Notes: generated from the letters alone by a model not told the origin. A stretch of 64,000 nt of DNA from JBNKEI01 sp050288705 (GCA_050288705.1 JBNKEI010000177.1:7164-71163), one strand, 5' to 3'. Shown: positions 43,192-52,683, numbered from the stretch's first letter. A program made the numbers and translations.

Positions 43192-45795
43192 ATGAATCGA
43201 ATAAGATTATTTTGCCTAACGCTGTTTTGGTTACTTTTACCATTTCCCGCATTCTCAGCCTCCCTGACTCGCGAGCCACAACTTCTCGAACCTGTGAAGG
43301 CGGAATATTCTGCCCAAGCGCAGGCGGCAGGAGTTTCAGGTGATGTGGTGCTGGAAATCGATATTTCAGAAACCGGCAGCGTTACTAATGCGCAAGTGTT
43401 GGAATCGCCTGGTTACGGCCTCGATCAATCTGCTTTGGCTGCCGCCAAAAAGCTGCGTTTCTCACCTGCAGAAATTGATGGCAAACCTGCTCCGGTACGA
43501 ATTGAGTATCGATTTCACTTCGAAATAAAACCTAATACCGTAGATCCTCCTAAATCGCCAAAGACACCTGTGGTAAAGCCGGTCAATTTCCGCGGAAGAG
43601 TCGTCGAGCGAGGAAGTAAGCGTCCACTGGTCGGGGCAATGGTGGATATCAATGATGGAAGTGTAGTAGTAATCACGGACTCCCAAGGAAATTTTCAAGC
43701 AGCGGGGATTCCTGTAGGCCCTGCCAGGATCGTAGTTGTAGAAAGCTCTCACCTTCGATTCAAAACTACCGAGACCATCGAAAAAGGAAAAGCCACGGAA
43801 GTCACCTATTACCTTCAAAAAGCTAAACAGGGTATTTTCGAAACCATTGTCATCGGTGAAAAGGAAAAGAAAGAAGTATCTTTAGTAAAAATTTCTGCTG
43901 CAGAAATCAATCGCATCGCCGGCATTTCGGGAGACACTGTTAAAGTGATTCAAAATCTTCCCGGTGCTGCCAGAACTTCGTTCGGCTCGGATTCGTTAAT
44001 TCTTCGAGGCGGAAATCCACATGACACCAAGGTTTATGTTGATGGAATCGAAGTGCCGATGATCTTTCATTTTGGTGGAGTAACTAGCGTCTACTCCAGT
44101 GAGCTAACCAAGGATGTTGAATACGAGCCAGGAAATTTTGGAGTTCAATATGGACGAGCAACTGCCGGTCGAGTCGAGATCAAATCTCGCGATCCTCATT
44201 CCAAACAACTTCATCTTCTTTCTGACCTCAATTTCTACCACGCCACCGCACTGGCCGAGGGCCCGCTTAGTGAAAACGTTTCCGTAGCAATTGCCGCCCG
44301 CCGCTCCTACGTTGATTCATTATTGAATCAGATCAATGTCTTTGACAGTGACAGCACCACGGCATTTAGTCTCGCCCCTCGCTATTACGATGGCCAACTC
44401 AAGCTCACTTGGACTCCTAGAAAGAATGATGCGATTCGCTTCCATCTATTCGGCTCTGATGACGGCATGGGCTTGGTAGGCATGAAGCAGGAAACACAGG
44501 GTTTTATGGACGATCTCAATATAAAGACTCGATTTTTTAGAGCCATGCTGAGCTGGGACCACAAGCTGGCACAAAATACTCGCCTAAAAGTAATTGCCTC
44601 CCAAGGCTATGATCGGGTCATTGCCAATGTAGGCAATCGCATGCGCCAGGATTTAAATGTGCTATCGACAATAGTTCGCGCAGATGCACACCATGAATTA
44701 AGCAAATATATCTCTTTTGGGCTGGGTTTTGATGGGAGATTTGAACGATGGAATGTCAACATTACATCGCCTCATATACCAAAGACTAATGAGATTCCAA
44801 ACCCAATCGATTTAGAACAGCAGGCGGTTCTAATGGATGAAATTATTCCCGTTTGGTTACCAGGCGTATGGGCAGAGGCAGTTGTCGAGCCAATGGATGG
44901 GCTTGTTCTCATTCCCGGAATCCGTTTTGATTATGGCACTTTCTATAATTCAAGCTGGTTTGATCCCAGAATATCTGCTCGCTGGACAATAACCGAGAAT
45001 ACTACCTTGAAAGGAGGCGCTGGAATTTATCATCAGTTCCCTGAGCCGGTGTATGTCACCAAGCAATACGGAAATCCCGACTTGGGCTCCGAAGGGTCGC
45101 GGCAATATTCCGCGGGCATTGAGCAACATATATGGGGCCCCATAACTGCGGATGTGCAGCTTTACTATAAAGACCTTTTTGGGCTTACCGAGCCTTCCAA
45201 CAATATTATTGTTCGAGATGGCGAGCTAGTGGAAGAACGCTATAACAATAGTGGCGGCGGAAAAGCTTACGGAGCAGAATTTCTATTGCGTTACAATGCT
45301 GATGGACGATTCTTCGGATGGTTATCGTATACTTATTCAAAAACCAAACGCGATTCTAGCAATATTGGCATTGGGGATGAAGACGTGTCGGGAGATCAAT
45401 ACGATCAGCCACATAATTTGACCGCGGTTGGCACGCTCGAGCTTCCTGAAATATGGAATGGGCTTAGTGCGGGTTTCCGATTGAGCTACGGCTCCGGGAA
45501 TCCTTATCGAAAAATTGAAAATGCAATTTTTGATGCCGATGGGGGAAGTTTCAATGGAATTCAATCAAAGGATTGGAATGCACGCCTACCCGATTTCTTT
45601 CAACTCGATTTGAGAATCGATAAGAAATGGACTTTCAAAACATGGTCTTTCGCTGCTTATCTTGAAGCTAAAAACGTAACTAATCGGAAGAATGCGGACG
45701 AGATTAATTACAATTATGACTACTCCAAAAGCTCCTTCTCCGCAGAATTTCCACCCACTATTCTTCCTTCGTTTGGCCTTCGTGCAGAATATTAA
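43192..45795 (+). CDS. TonB-dependent receptor carrying an N-terminal TonB domain
   Basis: 867 residues. Signal peptide to ~residue 23; residues ~27-110 are a TonB-C-type domain (GVSGDVVLEIDISETGSVTN, YGLDQSALAAAKKLRFSPAE); ~125-215 a carboxypeptidase-regulatory-like beta sandwich (FRGRVVERGSKRPLVGAMVD); ~220-335 the plug (VKVIQNLPGAARTSFGSDSL; RGGNPHDTKVYVDGIEVP); and the remainder a 22-strand barrel ending in FGLRAEY. It imports a bulky ligand, unknown here. Having a TonB domain on the receptor itself is unusual: it might recruit the ExbBD-TonB complex or peptidoglycan. No siderophore-specific motif was recognised. Confidence 0.9.
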   Translation: MNRIRLFCLTLFWLLLPFPAFSASLTREPQLLEPVKAEYSAQAQAAGVSGDVVLEIDISETGSVTNAQVLESPGYGLDQSALAAAKKLRFSPAEIDGKPAPVRIEYRFHFEIKPNTVDPPKSPKTPVVKPVNFRGRVVERGSKRPLVGAMVDINDGSVVVITDSQGNFQAAGIPVGPARIVVVESSHLRFKTTETIEKGKATEVTYYLQKAKQGIFETIVIGEKEKKEVSLVKISAAEINRIAGISGDTVKVIQNLPGAARTSFGSDSLILRGGNPHDTKVYVDGIEVPMIFHFGGVTSVYSSELTKDVEYEPGNFGVQYGRATAGRVEIKSRDPHSKQLHLLSDLNFYHATALAEGPLSENVSVAIAARRSYVDSLLNQINVFDSDSTTAFSLAPRYYDGQLKLTWTPRKNDAIRFHLFGSDDGMGLVGMKQETQGFMDDLNIKTRFFRAMLSWDHKLAQNTRLKVIASQGYDRVIANVGNRMRQDLNVLSTIVRADAHHELSKYISFGLGFDGRFERWNVNITSPHIPKTNEIPNPIDLEQQAVLMDEIIPVWLPGVWAEAVVEPMDGLVLIPGIRFDYGTFYNSSWFDPRISARWTITENTTLKGGAGIYHQFPEPVYVTKQYGNPDLGSEGSRQYSAGIEQHIWGPITADVQLYYKDLFGLTEPSNNIIVRDGELVEERYNNSGGGKAYGAEFLLRYNADGRFFGWLSYTYSKTKRDSSNIGIGDEDVSGDQYDQPHNLTAVGTLELPEIWNGLSAGFRLSYGSGNPYRKIENAIFDADGGSFNGIQSKDWNARLPDFFQLDLRIDKKWTFKTWSFAAYLEAKNVTNRKNADEINYNYDYSKSSFSAEFPPTILPSFGLRAEY

Positions 45796-45834
45796 ACCTA
45801 CGATTACCTCCACTTTTAACATCTGAGGCATCTA

Positions 45835-46962
45835 ATGAACTTCAACATTTCTCGAACCTTTGGACTTGCCGTCCTAGTGGCTATCGGAGCCTGCTCCGAT
45901 GATTTTGACCCAGCATCGAAAATTGATTCTTTTAGATTGCTAGCAATACAAGCCAACCCACCAGAAATCTCTAAGACTCAGCCAACCGCTCAATTTACGT
46001 CCCTAGTAGTTGACTCCGAACATCTGAGCAATCCCCATAGACAATCCACAGTTCTCTATTTTGTATGTTTACCGAATCCTAATAATCCGTTAAGTAACGT
46101 TTGCACGAAGTTTGAAGCAATGCGCGACCCAGTTGCCCTTGTCTCCGGAGCAATGGACAATACAAGCCAGTGCAATTCGGAAATTAAGGATGGCGATTCT
46201 GAATCCGACGAATTTAATGGAATATCTTTTGTTGGTATAGAAGCTTGCGATTCAGCTGGATGTAGAGATGCAAGCGTTCAACTAGATAATTCTACTTCAG
46301 TTGTTTCCCTGCCTAAGCCTGAATTCACTATCCCCAGCGACTTAAAATTTGATGGGTTCCCTTCAAGTTCCCTACTTCGTTATTCAGGCATTCAGGTAGT
46401 CATTCTCGCTTTCGCGATCGATGCCGCTCCAGAAGAGCTGATCTCGGGATCAGACTATTGCCAAGCCATGGCGCAGCTTCCGAACCGCTTAAAAGAACTT
46501 CAGCAAAATCGAACCATAGTCGATTCCTTGAAAAGAATTATTATTCGTGGCCCAGACGCAACAGATCCCCCCAACGAGAACCCTATATTGGCCGGTATAC
46601 GAACCAGGGACGCAAATGCACCAACTACATTCAGCGCCAAACAAGAAATTGAATTTTTAGCGCAACTTCCTGCCGAAATTGACCAAAATCAGCTTTTTCA
46701 GCCTTACAATAGGATCTTAGAAGACGGGCAATCCGTGGAGTTACTCCATGAGGAATGGAGTTATTCATGGTTTACAACTTCTGGAAAATTTAAGGATGAG
46801 ATAACCTTGTCTAATCCTGAAAATGCAAATAAATGGACGGCGCCTGACGGAAGTGCCTCTTACCCCTTGCCACCTAGTGGACACATTCGGATTTTCATGG
46901 TGGCCCGCGACTCTCGCGGTGGAACCGCATGGACCATGCACGAGATGAACACTATGCAGTAA
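45835..46962 (+). CDS. Hypothetical lipoprotein following the receptor
   Basis: 375 residues, signal peptide with lipobox AIGACSDD. The mature part is beta-rich with six or so Cys (FVCLPNPNNPLSNVCTKFEA; EACDSAGCRD) and ends in a predicted Ig-like unit (WSYSWFTTSGKFKDEITLSN; HIRIFMVARDSRGGTAW). Such lipoproteins often accompany TonB receptors in Myxococcota and may capture the ligand at the surface. Gap of 39 bases to the receptor. Family not recognised. Confidence 0.7.
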   Translation: MNFNISRTFGLAVLVAIGACSDDFDPASKIDSFRLLAIQANPPEISKTQPTAQFTSLVVDSEHLSNPHRQSTVLYFVCLPNPNNPLSNVCTKFEAMRDPVALVSGAMDNTSQCNSEIKDGDSESDEFNGISFVGIEACDSAGCRDASVQLDNSTSVVSLPKPEFTIPSDLKFDGFPSSSLLRYSGIQVVILAFAIDAAPEELISGSDYCQAMAQLPNRLKELQQNRTIVDSLKRIIIRGPDATDPPNENPILAGIRTRDANAPTTFSAKQEIEFLAQLPAEIDQNQLFQPYNRILEDGQSVELLHEEWSYSWFTTSGKFKDEITLSNPENANKWTAPDGSASYPLPPSGHIRIFMVARDSRGGTAWTMHEMNTMQ

Positions 46963-47011
46963 GCAAATCCCCTCGAGTCCGAGAATCTTTTCGCACCCTG
47001 TTCTACTGATA

Positions 47012-47061
47012 ATCTAGAATCGAGGTAACACTTGGAACGCCAAGCGGTGTTGATTCTAGAT
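47012..47061 (+). promoter_or_regulatory. Nested inverted repeats before the second ECF sigma gene
   Basis: ATCTAGAATC (47012-47021) and GATTCTAGAT (47052-47061) are a perfect 10-bp inverted repeat with a second stem inside, CTTGG-AACG-CCAAG (47031-47044). In RNA this would fold into a long two-part hairpin that hides the frame's first TTG (47032). In DNA it could be an operator. Confidence 0.55.
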
Positions 47062-47079
47062 AGGAAACAGGGAGCAAAA

Positions 47080-47559
47080 TTGGCAATAAATATCAATGAG
47101 AGTTATCGCAAATATGGGCCAATGGTTTTGCGACGTTGTCGCCGCTTGCTGAAGAACGAAGAAATGGCTGTGGACGCGATGCACGATGTTTTTGTTCAGC
47201 TATTACGAAACGAATCCAGGCTTGACTTTTCTCGACCAGCTTCTTTGTTGCAGAGAATCGCCACCAACATCTGCCTGAACCGATTGCGCGGACAGCAACG
47301 CCGGCCGGAGAGTCCAGAAGAGGAACTTTTGCTCAAAATAGCTACCGCGGATGATATGGAATCGATAGCTTCTACGCGCTCTTTACTCGGCCGAATTTTT
47401 AAAAATGAAAAAAAGTCGACGCACACAATCGCGGTGCTCCACTGGGTGGATGGGTTCACACTAGAGGAAGTAGCCAAAGAGATGGGACTTTCGGTATCTG
47501 GAATACGGAAGCGTCTTCGCACCTTACAAAGTCGCGTTGGCGAGTTGGAAGGAGTGTAG
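47080..47559 (+). CDS. ECF-type sigma factor in the TonB/caspase block
   Basis: 159 residues from TTG 47080, chosen for CAGGGAG just upstream and because the earlier TTG (47032) lies inside a hairpin; the start is not certain. Region 2: YGPMVLRRCRRLLKNEEMAV and DAMHDVFVQLLRN; region 4: AVLHWVDGFTLEEVAKEMGL and SVSGIRKRLRTLQSR. It is followed two bases after its stop by a membrane protein in the anti-sigma position. It probably controls the caspase-fusion operon and perhaps the receptor block upstream. Confidence 0.88.
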   Translation: MAININESYRKYGPMVLRRCRRLLKNEEMAVDAMHDVFVQLLRNESRLDFSRPASLLQRIATNICLNRLRGQQRRPESPEEELLLKIATADDMESIASTRSLLGRIFKNEKKSTHTIAVLHWVDGFTLEEVAKEMGLSVSGIRKRLRTLQSRVGELEGV

Positions 47560-47561
47560 CC

Positions 47562-48389
47562 ATGAATCGATCGAGTTTTGTGCCAGATTACTTGCTGGAA
47601 CAATATATTCTGGGCGAAATGCCTCTCGATGAACGCCAACGCCTTCAGTCATGTATCGAAAACGACGTGGCATTACAAGCTCGGATAGCGCAAATCGAGG
47701 CTTCGAATAATGATGTTTTGAAACAATATCCTGTCTCTGAAATTGTCCCAGAAATCCGTCGACGTGCAAAAGTTGACTGTAATGAAGAAATCAATAATTC
47801 AAGATTGCGACGGATGACGCTTAAGCGAATTCAACCATGGCGCTCGGTGATGATTCCAGCATTTTTAGCTGCTGCTGCGACGCTTTTTATTATTGTGCAT
47901 CCCTTTCCAGCGAAATTAAAAGGACATTTTGATTCCGATTCATCAAATAGTGTTCGCTTAAAAGGAATCCGTCCTCATTTGATCGCTTATCGGGTTCGTG
48001 GCAACAAGGCTGAACGACTTGCCAACGGTGCTTGGGTCCGCGCTAAGGATATAATTCAACTTCATTATATATCCGCTGGAAGGAAATACGGGATGGTTCT
48101 ATCTATTGATGGCGCGGGCAGCGTGTCATTACATATGCCCGAACAAGCGAACAGAGTAGAAAAACTAGCTGCTTCTGGTGAAATTGCTCTTCCCAGCGCT
48201 TTTGTGCTTGATGCAGCTCCCAAATTTGAACGGTTTTTTTTAATTGTTTCGGATAAACCATTTTCGCCAAATTCAGTTCTTGAATCAACTCGATCACTGG
48301 CTGCGAAGCCCGACGCACGCAATGGTACGCTCGTACTTCCTGCATCTTTGGAACAATTTTCTTTTACGTTAAAAAAGGAATCTTTATGA
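47562..48389 (+). CDS. Putative anti-sigma factor with periplasmic DUF4384-like domain
   Basis: 275 residues. The cytoplasmic N-terminus (~1-85) contains YLLEQYILGEMPLDERQRLQ, like anti-sigma ASD-type helices without Cys/His zinc ligands. One membrane helix at ~100-120 (VMIPAFLAAAATLFIIVHPF). The periplasmic part (~140-270) resembles DUF4384: WVRAKDIIQLHYISAGRKYG, MVLSIDGAGSVSLHMPE. Starts two bases after the sigma stop and its own stop overlaps the next start (ATGA). Predicted to hold the sigma factor and sense an envelope signal. Confidence 0.75.
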   Translation: MNRSSFVPDYLLEQYILGEMPLDERQRLQSCIENDVALQARIAQIEASNNDVLKQYPVSEIVPEIRRRAKVDCNEEINNSRLRRMTLKRIQPWRSVMIPAFLAAAATLFIIVHPFPAKLKGHFDSDSSNSVRLKGIRPHLIAYRVRGNKAERLANGAWVRAKDIIQLHYISAGRKYGMVLSIDGAGSVSLHMPEQANRVEKLAASGEIALPSAFVLDAAPKFERFFLIVSDKPFSPNSVLESTRSLAAKPDARNGTLVLPASLEQFSFTLKKESL

Positions 48390-50431
48390 AACGTGCCACG
48401 TTCGCGCTCGTTGGACTGTGTGCTTTACTTCCGTTGTCCGCGATGGCAAAGATTCCTGTTAAACGATTTGCATTCCTGGTCGGTTCCAATGAAGGTGGTT
48501 CAGAACAAGTGCTTTTGCGATATGCATCGAGTGATGCTCAATCGGTTTCTCGCGTGCTAGAACAACTTGGAGGAATTTCCCAGGAGCAACGGGTCGTGTT
48601 GTTGAACCCTAGTCGAGATACTCTTCTGGCTAATTTAAAAAAACTATCTGCGCGAATAGAGCAGGCGCGAGCTGAAGCAGTGAGAATCGAATTGTTATTC
48701 TATTATTCAGGTCATTCTAATGAGTCTGGCCTTCTCTTGAGTAATCAATTATTAACATATTCCGTTTTACGAGCTGCGATCGATCGCCTCCTGGCCGATG
48801 TTCGCATTGTGGTTCTTGATTCATGCTCGTCAGGGGCAATTATACGCATGAAAGGTGGAAAGCGAGTTGCACCTTTTTTAATCGACAATTCGACAACAGT
48901 TAAAGGCCATGCATTTCTCACGGCCACCTCTGCTGACGAGGCTGCTCAAGAATCCGACCGGATCGGCGCAAGCTATTTTACCTATGCTTTTCTGACTGGT
49001 CTTCGAGGCGCAGCTGATGCAAACCGTGATGGACGCGTAACTTTACACGAGGCTTATCAATACTCTTTTAACGAAACACTTGCCCGCACTGAGCGCACGC
49101 AAGCAGGGCCTCAACACCCAGCTTATGACATCCAGCTAGTGGGAACAGGCGACCTCGTTCTAACCGATTTGCACGGTAATTCTGCGGGCTTGGTTCTGGG
49201 AAAGGAAATCGATGGACAGCTCTATTTGCGCGATGGTTCTGGGCATTTGGTCGCTGAGCTTCGCAAAATAGGCGGCACGTTAATAGAGTTGGGTCTTGAG
49301 CCTGACCAATATAGAATAACCCTCGAGGCCGGCGGCAAGGTATTTGTCGCGAAAATAGATCTAAGTAAGGTTCATAAAGTTACTCTAAATTCTACTTTAT
49401 TTCGAATGGTCTCCACGGAAAAGGTAGCTTTGCGTGGAACAGATTCGAATCCATCTATGGTATATGAAAAGAAAAACTATCAAATTGTACCTTTTAATCT
49501 TTACATTACTCCCGCCCTTGAGCTTTTTCCCACTAAAAAAGACCTGCCAATGGTGAGCCATATCATTGGAAGTTTATTTATGGGTCAGACTACTATCCTT
49601 CAAGGATTGCAGTTCTCTTCTGGTGCGAATTTTGCTGTCGAAAGAGCTAAAGGAGCGCAATTGGGCATGGTCAATCTCGTAAACGGAAGCTTATATGGCG
49701 CGCAAATAGGTCATCTATTGAATTGGGCTGGAAATAAAAGCCAGGGCCTACAAATGGCGTACATCAACACTGTTTCAGGCGAGTTTAGTGGCGCTCAACT
49801 TGGCGGGGTTTTCAATTTATTGAAAGATTCTAGTACTGGCGCTCAAATAGGGCCAGTTAACTTAGCGCTCGCGGATCTCCAGGGAACCCAAATCGGAGTA
49901 GTAAACATTGGGACAAAAGTTCCGGTGCAATTTGGATTGATCAACATTGCCAAAGATTGCGATTATCCGCTGGGGTTAATCAATTATGTAAAAAACGGAT
50001 ACCACGCGGTTTCGATCTGGGGAAGTGACGCTACTGCAGCAAATTTTGGGGTCAAGTTCGGTGGCCGAAAATTCTATACTCTTTTGGGTGTAGCAAAACA
50101 ACTCTCGCCCGATCAAATGTGGTCTCCTTTAGCGGGGTTAGGCCTGCATTGGGATAGCAAAAAAAAATGGTTTCTTGATATAGATGCAGTTTATGCGGCT
50201 TTTTTTGAAGGAGAAAAACACATAGATTCTCATCTTATTACACTTCGAGCTATGGCTGGATGGAAAATCTTTAAACATTTTTCTATAGTTGGTGGGCCAG
50301 CTTTTAATGTAATGCATGCAGAAATTGAAGATGATCTTGATATTGCTATAACTCCTCAGTCTGTTAAAAGAAATGATGATTCAGTTACTCGATTTTATCC
50401 CGGCTTTGCGTTGGGGATTCAAATAAACTAG
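48386..50431 (+). CDS. Caspase-family protease fused to an outer-membrane repeat region
   Basis: 681 residues with a signal peptide (MKRATFALVGLCALLPLSAM). Residues ~25-260 are a C14 caspase/metacaspase-like domain: catalytic His in LLFYYSGHSNES and Cys in VVLDSCSSGAI. A small beta domain follows (~260-335), then ~360-681 with repeated units like LGMVNLVNGSLYGAQIGHLL, GAQLGGVFNLLKDSSTGAQI and TQIGVVNIGTKVPVQFGLIN, of the LA_2272 surface-repeat type, ending as a beta-barrel (FYPGFALGIQIN). An exported caspase linked to an outer-membrane domain would cleave surface or periplasmic targets after an Arg/Lys or Asp. Third gene of the sigma operon, translationally coupled. Confidence 0.85.
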   Translation: MKRATFALVGLCALLPLSAMAKIPVKRFAFLVGSNEGGSEQVLLRYASSDAQSVSRVLEQLGGISQEQRVVLLNPSRDTLLANLKKLSARIEQARAEAVRIELLFYYSGHSNESGLLLSNQLLTYSVLRAAIDRLLADVRIVVLDSCSSGAIIRMKGGKRVAPFLIDNSTTVKGHAFLTATSADEAAQESDRIGASYFTYAFLTGLRGAADANRDGRVTLHEAYQYSFNETLARTERTQAGPQHPAYDIQLVGTGDLVLTDLHGNSAGLVLGKEIDGQLYLRDGSGHLVAELRKIGGTLIELGLEPDQYRITLEAGGKVFVAKIDLSKVHKVTLNSTLFRMVSTEKVALRGTDSNPSMVYEKKNYQIVPFNLYITPALELFPTKKDLPMVSHIIGSLFMGQTTILQGLQFSSGANFAVERAKGAQLGMVNLVNGSLYGAQIGHLLNWAGNKSQGLQMAYINTVSGEFSGAQLGGVFNLLKDSSTGAQIGPVNLALADLQGTQIGVVNIGTKVPVQFGLINIAKDCDYPLGLINYVKNGYHAVSIWGSDATAANFGVKFGGRKFYTLLGVAKQLSPDQMWSPLAGLGLHWDSKKKWFLDIDAVYAAFFEGEKHIDSHLITLRAMAGWKIFKHFSIVGGPAFNVMHAEIEDDLDIAITPQSVKRNDDSVTRFYPGFALGIQIN

Positions 50432-50445
50432 ATAGAAATGACAAA

Positions 50446-50467
50446 GGGGCGATTCGCAAACCGCCCC
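50446..50467 (+). terminator. GC-rich hairpin after the caspase gene
   Basis: GGGGCG (50446-50451) pairs with CGCCCC (50462-50467) just 15 bases after the stop. No T-run follows, so termination efficiency is uncertain. Confidence 0.5.
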
Positions 50468-50663
50468 AACCCAACCTACAGTTTGTTGAATATCAGCCAA
50501 CGGGGTAACTTCTTATTCGCCCGATTTTCGAACATGATGGGTTTCGTCCATCACGCGCTCTAATGCTTTCTGGCACGCTTTGCAGATTATTGCGATCGGC
50601 ATTTAAAACCCGTAAATTTTTGAGCTCTCCAATATTTTCCGGCAAGCATATCGATTCGGTCGC

Positions 50664-50882
50664 TCAGGAGTTGGGCTTCCACTCCCACCCAGTCGCTCCG
50701 GCCTTCTCGCCAAAGCGCTCCTGGCACTCCTCGAGCGAGATATCTTCTATCACCATGTCGTCGCCGGACTGCTTGATAATGCAGGCGCCCAGGTCATCGC
50801 TACCGCAGCCACCAAAGATCAAGGATGTTAAAAACAGGCACAAAACTGCCGGGATAACCAGAAAGGAATTAAATTTGCACAT
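50664..50882 (-). CDS. Small lipoprotein
   Basis: 72 residues: MCKFNSFLVIPAVLCLFLTS, lipobox LIFGGCGSDD, and a ~45-residue acidic mature part containing two further Cys (LGACIIK, LEECQERF) and ending EWKPNS. Not recognised as a family. An overlapping plus-strand frame (50563-50937) has no features and is its shadow. AGAGAAAGTAAG precedes the ATG. It stands alone, opposite to both neighbours. Confidence 0.65.
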   Translation of the reverse strand: MCKFNSFLVIPAVLCLFLTSLIFGGCGSDDLGACIIKQSGDDMVIEDISLEECQERFGEKAGATGWEWKPNS

Positions 50883-51343
50883 CTTACTTTCTCTTCGACA
50901 TCAAGTCGTCAAAATATGGGCGAAGATGATAGAATAAATTAGAGATTAAGGGTAGGCATTAATTGCAGCCTGACTCGTGATGAAACGTAACTATTCAGCA
51001 CTACCACTTCGCGAGTAACCAAAATCGGTACTCTGCCAGCACTTTACGAGAATATGCTCGCGCCTATAGCAGTTTTAGGAAAGTCTTCAGTTTCCACTGA
51101 GGTGAATAAACTCCCCCTTTAAAAAAGGGGGCCGGGGGTACTTGTTCGGTTGTCAAGCCAATGTAGAACCCATTGCCCTATATATACACTGTTTCGTTCT
51201 CGACCTTTGTCAACAGCGAATGGTAGGATATACCACCCGGGGTCAAGACTTCACCCTAAGAACCTGTAATTTTGCATGATTGACACCCGAGTTAACAAGC
51301 GAAAATGGTGTGTGAAATACTTCCACATAGGTGAGCAAAAGTT
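50883..51343. other. Intergenic region with a perfect hairpin
   Basis: CCCCCTTT (51113-51120) and AAAGGGGG (51124-51131) form a perfect stem with a three-base loop, followed by GCCGGGGG. It looks like a REP-type repeat or terminator; no second copy was noticed in the window. No gene was found in the 460 bases. Confidence 0.5.
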
Positions 51344-52666
51344 ATGAAATGGTTTTTCTTTTTGGGTACTCTTTTGACCTCTAGTCTAGCATTGGCTTCA
51401 GGTGGCGAAAACGATCACAGCGCCCCGGTAATCTTGGCAATTACCATCATCCTAATCGCTTCGAAAATTGGAGGTGACCTCGCGTCACGGATTGGCCAGC
51501 CCTCGGTGCTGGGGGAACTGTTGATTGGCGTAATCATGGGCAATATTGCACTTCTCTCCATTCCCGGCATGGATGGCTTCCGAATAGAGACTTTTGAATT
51601 CATTAAAACCAATACATACGTTGAGTTATTAGCAACCCTGGGTGTGCTCCTGCTGCTGTTTGAGGTCGGGCTGGAGTCGACGGTAAGTCAAATGCTCAAA
51701 GTTGGCCCTACCTCTTTTTTGGTCGCGACTCTCGGAGTAGCTGCTCCCATGGGTTTAGGCTGGGGAGTGGGAGCTTGGTTGCTTCCTAACATGACGTGGC
51801 ATGTGCATTTGTTTTTGGGAGCAACTCTTTGCGCTACTAGCGTGGGCATAACCGCCAGAGTATTGCAAGACCTAAATAAGTCCAATACCAAAGAAGCGCG
51901 GGTAATTCTTGGTGCGGCGGTAATTGACGATGTGCTGGGATTAGTAATATTGGCAGTGGTAACGGGGGTCATTGCGGCTGCGGACCATGGTTCGGCCTTG
52001 TCGCTAAAAAACGTGGGCCTAATTGTAAGCAAGTCTTTTTTATTCTTGGTGGGGTCGCTAGTAGTCGGAGTGACGATTTCTCCTCGTCTATTTAAATTGG
52101 CTTCGCGATTACGCTCGCGCCAAGTATTATTAGCCACCGGTTTGGCATTCTGCTTTTTGTTGTCCTGGCTTGCTGACCAAATTGGTTTAGCAGCAATAGT
52201 GGGGGCTTTTGCCGCCGGTTTGATTCTGGAAGATGTTCACTTTCAAGAATTTAAAGGTCGGGGAGAAAACTCTTTGCACGAATTAATAAAGCCTATTTCT
52301 GGATTTCTAACGCCAGTATTTTTTGTGTTAATGGGAATGCGCACTGATTTACGGTCTTTCGGAGAAACCGGTGTTATTGCGCTGGCCGCGGTCCTATGTA
52401 TAGTGGCGATTATTGGTAAGCAAGTGTGCTCTCTAGGAGTTTTTGGTAAGTCCATCGACCGCATTTCTGTAGGAATAGGAATGATTCCTAGGGGTGAAGT
52501 GGGACTGATTTTTGCGGGCATTGGTTTACATTTGACTTTTGGAGGAAAACCGGTGCTTTCCCAGGGTTTGTATTCCGCCATTGTCATAATGGTAATCGTT
52601 ACTACAGTAATTACCCCGCCAGCCCTGAAATGGAGCTTGGGAAGAAAGAACAACACACTGAGCTAA
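51344..52666 (+). CDS. Kef-type cation:proton antiporter (CPA2)
   Basis: 440 residues with a probable cleaved or short first helix (MKWFFFLGTLLTSSLALASG) and 12-13 membrane helices. Family stretches are GQPSVLGELLIGVIMGNIAL, LLLLFEVGLESTVSQM, ATSVGITARVLQDLNKSNTK and the ion-site AAVIDDVLGLVILAVVTGVI, then SGFLTPVFFVLMGMRTDL. It exchanges Na+ or K+ for protons across the inner membrane. No C-terminal TrkA-N domain, so it is not regulated like KefC. Single gene. Confidence 0.9.
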   Translation: MKWFFFLGTLLTSSLALASGGENDHSAPVILAITIILIASKIGGDLASRIGQPSVLGELLIGVIMGNIALLSIPGMDGFRIETFEFIKTNTYVELLATLGVLLLLFEVGLESTVSQMLKVGPTSFLVATLGVAAPMGLGWGVGAWLLPNMTWHVHLFLGATLCATSVGITARVLQDLNKSNTKEARVILGAAVIDDVLGLVILAVVTGVIAAADHGSALSLKNVGLIVSKSFLFLVGSLVVGVTISPRLFKLASRLRSRQVLLATGLAFCFLLSWLADQIGLAAIVGAFAAGLILEDVHFQEFKGRGENSLHELIKPISGFLTPVFFVLMGMRTDLRSFGETGVIALAAVLCIVAIIGKQVCSLGVFGKSIDRISVGIGMIPRGEVGLIFAGIGLHLTFGGKPVLSQGLYSAIVIMVIVTTVITPPALKWSLGRKNNTLS

Positions 52667-52683
52667 CCGAAATAATGCGATTC

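Noticed and set aside
50563..50937. 124-residue plus-strand frame
   Set aside because: Antisense to a small gene with a clear lipobox; no features of its own.
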